From assembly GCF_040954835.1 (NCBI RefSeq), contig NC_090706.1, positions 32,683,148 through 32,747,147 of the forward strand: a stretch of DNA of 64,000 bases. The letters run 5' to 3'. Origin of the DNA: Lepisosteus oculatus. Lineage: Eukaryota > Chordata > Actinopteri > Semionotiformes > Lepisosteidae. This document shows, in pieces, positions 60,447-64,000 of the stretch. Made by a program: the position numbers and the translations under genes. Each line of letters begins with the position of its first letter. Position 1 is the first letter of the stretch. Below the pieces are notes generated by a model that did not search any database, was not told where the DNA came from, and saw only the letters and a list, made by a program, of their open reading frames with translations.

Positions 60447-62858
60447 ATGGAATCGTGTATTTCTGTGCACATCGGAAGAAGGTACGTTCAGGTTTTCGCT
60501 TTTATGTCTTTTATGTTGGCTAGAGCAGTTTCTGTAACCCGCTATTCTATTCCCGAAGAAATGCAAGAAGGGTCTGTTGTTGCAAATGTAGCCGCTGATT
60601 TGGGACTCGATGTTAGAAGTCTGTCTGAGCGCGATTTGCGGCTTGATATCATCTCTAGCAAGAAATATCTGGATGTCAACAAAGACACTGGAGATCTGTT
60701 CATCTTAGAGAAGATAGACAGGGAGCAGTTATGCGGTACCAAGGCTACTTGTTCTTTGAAAATGGATGTGATAATCGAAAGGCCATTACAAATATATAAT
60801 ATTGAATTAGAAATTACAGATATAAATGACAACGCGCCTCAATTTCGAAAGGAAAATATACAACTGGATATTTTCGAATCAGCTTCACCAGGAAACAGAT
60901 TTTCTCTGAATAATGCACTGGATCCGGACGTGGGCTCGAATTCAGTAAGAACATACAGTCTGAGTAAAAGCGACCATTTTACTATTGAGATTCAGACGGG
61001 AAGAGACGGCTCTAAGTTTGCTGATTTAGTATTGAAGAAGGCTTTGGATAGAGAAGAGCAGGCTGTTCATAATTTAATACTCACCGCTATAGATGGCGGA
61101 GCCCCTCCACAGTCCGGCACTGCCAGCATCAGCGTCCGTGTTCTCGATATGAATGACAACGCCCCTCAGTTTGATCAGCAAACGTACACTGTGAACATAA
61201 CAGAAAATTCCCCAATAGGATCCCTCGTCATTAAGTTAACTGCAACTGACTTAGATTTTGGATCAAACGCAGAGATCACATATTTTTTCGGCCCATACAC
61301 ATCAGAAAAGACACAAGAAACCTTTAGTATGAATTCAGTTAATGGAGAAGTTAGGGTTAAAGAAATAATCGATTATGAAGAATCGCGTGTCTTCGAAATA
61401 CACGTTGAAGCGCAAGACCAAGGGACTAATTTAATGTCAGGACACTCCAAATTAGTTATCTTTATAATTGACATAAACGACAATTATCCCGAAATCTCAA
61501 TTAAATCCTTTACGAGTCCAATAAAGGAGAACGTTACTACAGGTACTGTAGTAGCTCTTATCAGTGTTAGTGATAGAGATTCTGGGGAAAACGGTAAAGT
61601 CGACATTTATCTGGCCGAGATATTACCCTTTGTGCTTCAGAAATCGTCAGAGAATTACTATGCCCTGCTTGTCTCTGAGCCCTTGGATCGGGAAAAGGTG
61701 GCAGAGTATAACATCACTTTTGTTGTCAGTGACAGAGGTTCACCTCCTTTAAGAAACAAAAAAACAATCATCCTGGAGTTACTGGATGTAAACGATAATC
61801 CGCCGCTTTTCCCCAAGAGTTTCTACACAATTTCAGTAACGGAAAACAATGAACCAGGAGCTATCTTGAGTTCTGTCACTGCCCTTGATCCCGACCTCAA
61901 TGAAAACAGGTATCTCGTTTATTCCATTCTGGAGAAAAGCATCCAGAATATGTCTATGTCTAAATATTTTTCAATTAATCCAGAGACTGGCAACCTTTAC
62001 GCACTCAAGTCTTTTGATTATGAGAAAGAGAAGGAGTTTCTGTTTCACGTGGACGCTAAAGACTCTGGAGTTCCCCAGCTGAGCAGTAACACAACTGTCC
62101 GTGTCCTTGTTCTCGATCAGAATGACAACAGTCCAGTTATAGTTTCTCCATGGCACGCACAGGGATCTGTAGCTGAAGAACTGATCCCGAGATCTACTGA
62201 TAAAGGATACCTTGTGACGAAAGTGATCGCTATTGATGCGGATTCTGTACAGAACTCTCGGATTACATACCAGTTTCTGCAACTTACTGACTCCAGTTTA
62301 TTCAGTCTGGACCAATACAATGGAGAAATCCGGACTATGAGAATGTTCAGTCAAAGAGATTCTCGCAAACAAAGGCTGGTTGTTCTAGCGAAGGACAATG
62401 GGGAACCTGCCCTCTCTTCTACAGTTACTATCAAGTTATCAACAGTGGACCCAGTTTCGAAAGCTTCATCAGGAGCAATTGAAGTACCAGTGGAATATGA
62501 TTTATTTTCTGATTTAAATCTGTATTTAGTGATTGGATTAGGCGCAGTGTCATTTCTGTTCTTGATAGTTATATTAGTTATTATCATTGTCAAGTGTCAG
62601 AGACCGAAGCCAGTTGAAGAGCCTCCTCCCTGTAGGAACAGTTTCCCCAGCCTCAGGAACTCTATGAACTCTCAGATAGCGGACTCCACCTTGATCTCCA
62701 GCGATGCCTACTGGTACAGTTTGTTTCTAGCTGAGACACGGAAGGGAAAAGTGGTTGTTAGACAAACTGTGCCGAACGGGGCTGGATACATCGTTTCCAG
62801 TATTCCAAGGAGCACAGGACTCACAGATACAAGTGACTCAGCACCGTCAACACTCCAG
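60447..62858 (+). CDS. Protocadherin variable exon g8 (gamma-type)
   Basis: The exon encodes 804 residues from ATG 60,447. The signal peptide covers about residues 1-29, with EC borders at DxNDN near 129, 238, 346, 451 and 561, EC6 to about 670 and a membrane span at about 692-715. The EC1 pair is CGTKATC. It is very close to g6 and g7 in EC1-EC2 and EC4-EC6, but has its own stretch in EC3 (YEESRVFEIHVEAQDQGTNL). The tail ends DSAPSTLQ at a gtaata donor, phase 0. It is the last variable exon in the window; the constant exons it should join are not in view. Confidence 0.9.
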
Positions 62859-64000
62859 GTAATAACACTAAGAAGTGTTAAATTGTATTAAGTTGCTTTC
62901 CATTTAAAAAAAGTATTGTTTGTTATGGGACTTTCTTGTTCTTGTTCTCTAAAATTGATAACAAACATTAAAGTACAGTTTCTTTAGGTTTTTGCAATGA
63001 ATGTAGTAATTGTCTAATGTTCATACCTGTCAGTATTTCATTTAATATGTTATACATGTCAGAATGGCAGGTTACTGGAATTAGTCAATGTAAATTTTCA
63101 ATTTAATGCGCACAGTTGACAGCATTACAGTCAAATGACGTTTAAGGTTTTGCTGCATGATATTTTAGATGTAATTATGCATATATGGGTGTGGAGCAGA
63201 TGATAACAATTTCTTTACAAATTAAGTAGATTTACACTTTGAAATGATTATACAGAAGTCTTCATTGCAATACTTTGCTTATAGGATATTCTGGACTTTT
63301 TAAATTGAGATTATTCTTTTAGTATTGTGTTAGTTGTTATACAGTCAGTGAGGTGATAGTATAGTTTTTTATGTTGCAGTCATCCTGTCACATTACAAGT
63401 GAGCAGGATTGTTCTTAATTGCATGTAATGGTATCCATATGTAATTGTAATATTTCAAAGATGTTTTTATTTTTCCAATTGATTTACCAACCCCAAGTAC
63501 CTTGCCAGTTTGTAGCTATCCTTTTATACAGAAGGCTCTGCAGAAGGATTTACATTAATAGCAGCGATGCATCAATTACAATACAGCACTTTACCAAGTT
63601 TTTAATGTTTGCCTGCTAACTTTATGCTGTCAGAGCTTTTAAGCAATTCCATTACGTGGCAGTGACATACCTAGACACAAGACATTTCACTACAGTACAA
63701 ATCAAGACACAAGCACCTCTGTTCATGTTTGTTAGTCAGATATTGGAAGGGTCAGTTTTATGCAGGAGAAAAAGGTTAAATGCTCAGCACCTTAGATGAT
63801 GGAGGGCTTCTCCTGTACCACTGATATCATCCCAGAGTGAATTAATCTCATTAAGACTAATAGTTTCATGGCCATTGTGGATAGAGACTTGACATTATTA
63901 TGTTTCATTAGTGGGTGGCATTGTGGCTCCAGTGGTTAGCTTTGTGGCATGGCAGTGTTGGGTCCTGGGTGTAATTCCTTGGGTGCTATCTGCTTGGAGT
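62859..64000. other. DNA after exon g8, no exon seen
   Basis: No constant exon with a QPNTDW-like start and no further CSE is visible. The only recognisable item is a V-SINE-like head at the right edge. Confidence 0.6.
63905..64000 (+). mobile_element. V-SINE-like element, cut by window edge
   Basis: A tRNA-like head (ggtggcattgtggctccagt, ggttagc; then ggtcctgggtgtaattcc) is followed by ttgggtgctatctgcttgga, the start of the conserved V-SINE-type core. The rest is outside the window. Confidence 0.6.

Noticed and set aside
1..64000. CRISPR arrays, bacterial operons or phage elements
   Set aside because: The window is vertebrate DNA with introns, SINEs and LINEs; repeats are retroelements or gene duplicates, not spacer arrays.

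Overview
The window is vertebrate, almost certainly fish, nuclear DNA from a clustered protocadherin (Pcdh) locus. Large intronless cadherin exons on one strand each end in a splice donor, and the interspersed repeats are of fish type (5S rRNA-derived SINEs, V-SINE-like elements, L2, CR1 and RTE-type LINEs with TAA tails). The alpha and second sub-clusters lie together in one array, and some repeats resemble families I associate with gar, bowfin or sturgeon. A non-teleost or early-branching ray-finned fish is therefore my guess, but the species cannot be fixed from sequence alone.

Layout. (1) 1-12,110 is a tandem array of about three and a half units. Each unit is built from a SINE3-type element, two tRNA-like segments and a reversed SINE3 tail. 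Units 1-3 carry an L2 LINE fragment that splits the SINE, and one unit also carries a younger 5'-truncated RTE-type LINE with target-site duplications. (2) 12.1-15.4 kb is upstream DNA of the last alpha-type variable exon (15,410-17,923). (3) The three alpha constant exons lie at 20,771-20,829, 20,922-21,037 and 21,477-21,748, and their reading phases join exactly. (4) 21.7-32.1 kb is a gene-free interval with decayed repeats. It includes a SINE3 copy carrying a consensus CTCF-like motif inside an old CR1 LINE. (5) From 32,274 to 62,858 there are eight variable exons of a second sub-cluster (gamma-type in my reading; delta-type is the alternative). Each encodes a signal peptide, six cadherin repeats, one membrane span and a short cytoplasmic end, and each stops in phase 0 at a donor after TLQ. 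Their shared constant exons must lie to the right of the window.

How it works. In the known clustered-Pcdh system each variable exon has its own promoter. Promoter choice, set by CTCF/cohesin looping and DNA methylation, joins one variable exon to shared constant exons and gives neurons surface identities. All eight second-cluster exons have the conserved promoter element (core gtcgct) 169-290 bp before the start codon, and the alpha exon has a weaker match. The second-cluster exons fall into two groups, g1-g3 and g4-g8. g6-g8 are recent tandem duplicates. EC6, the membrane span and the cytoplasmic end are nearly identical across the group, as expected from gene conversion. Names g1-g8 are local labels only.
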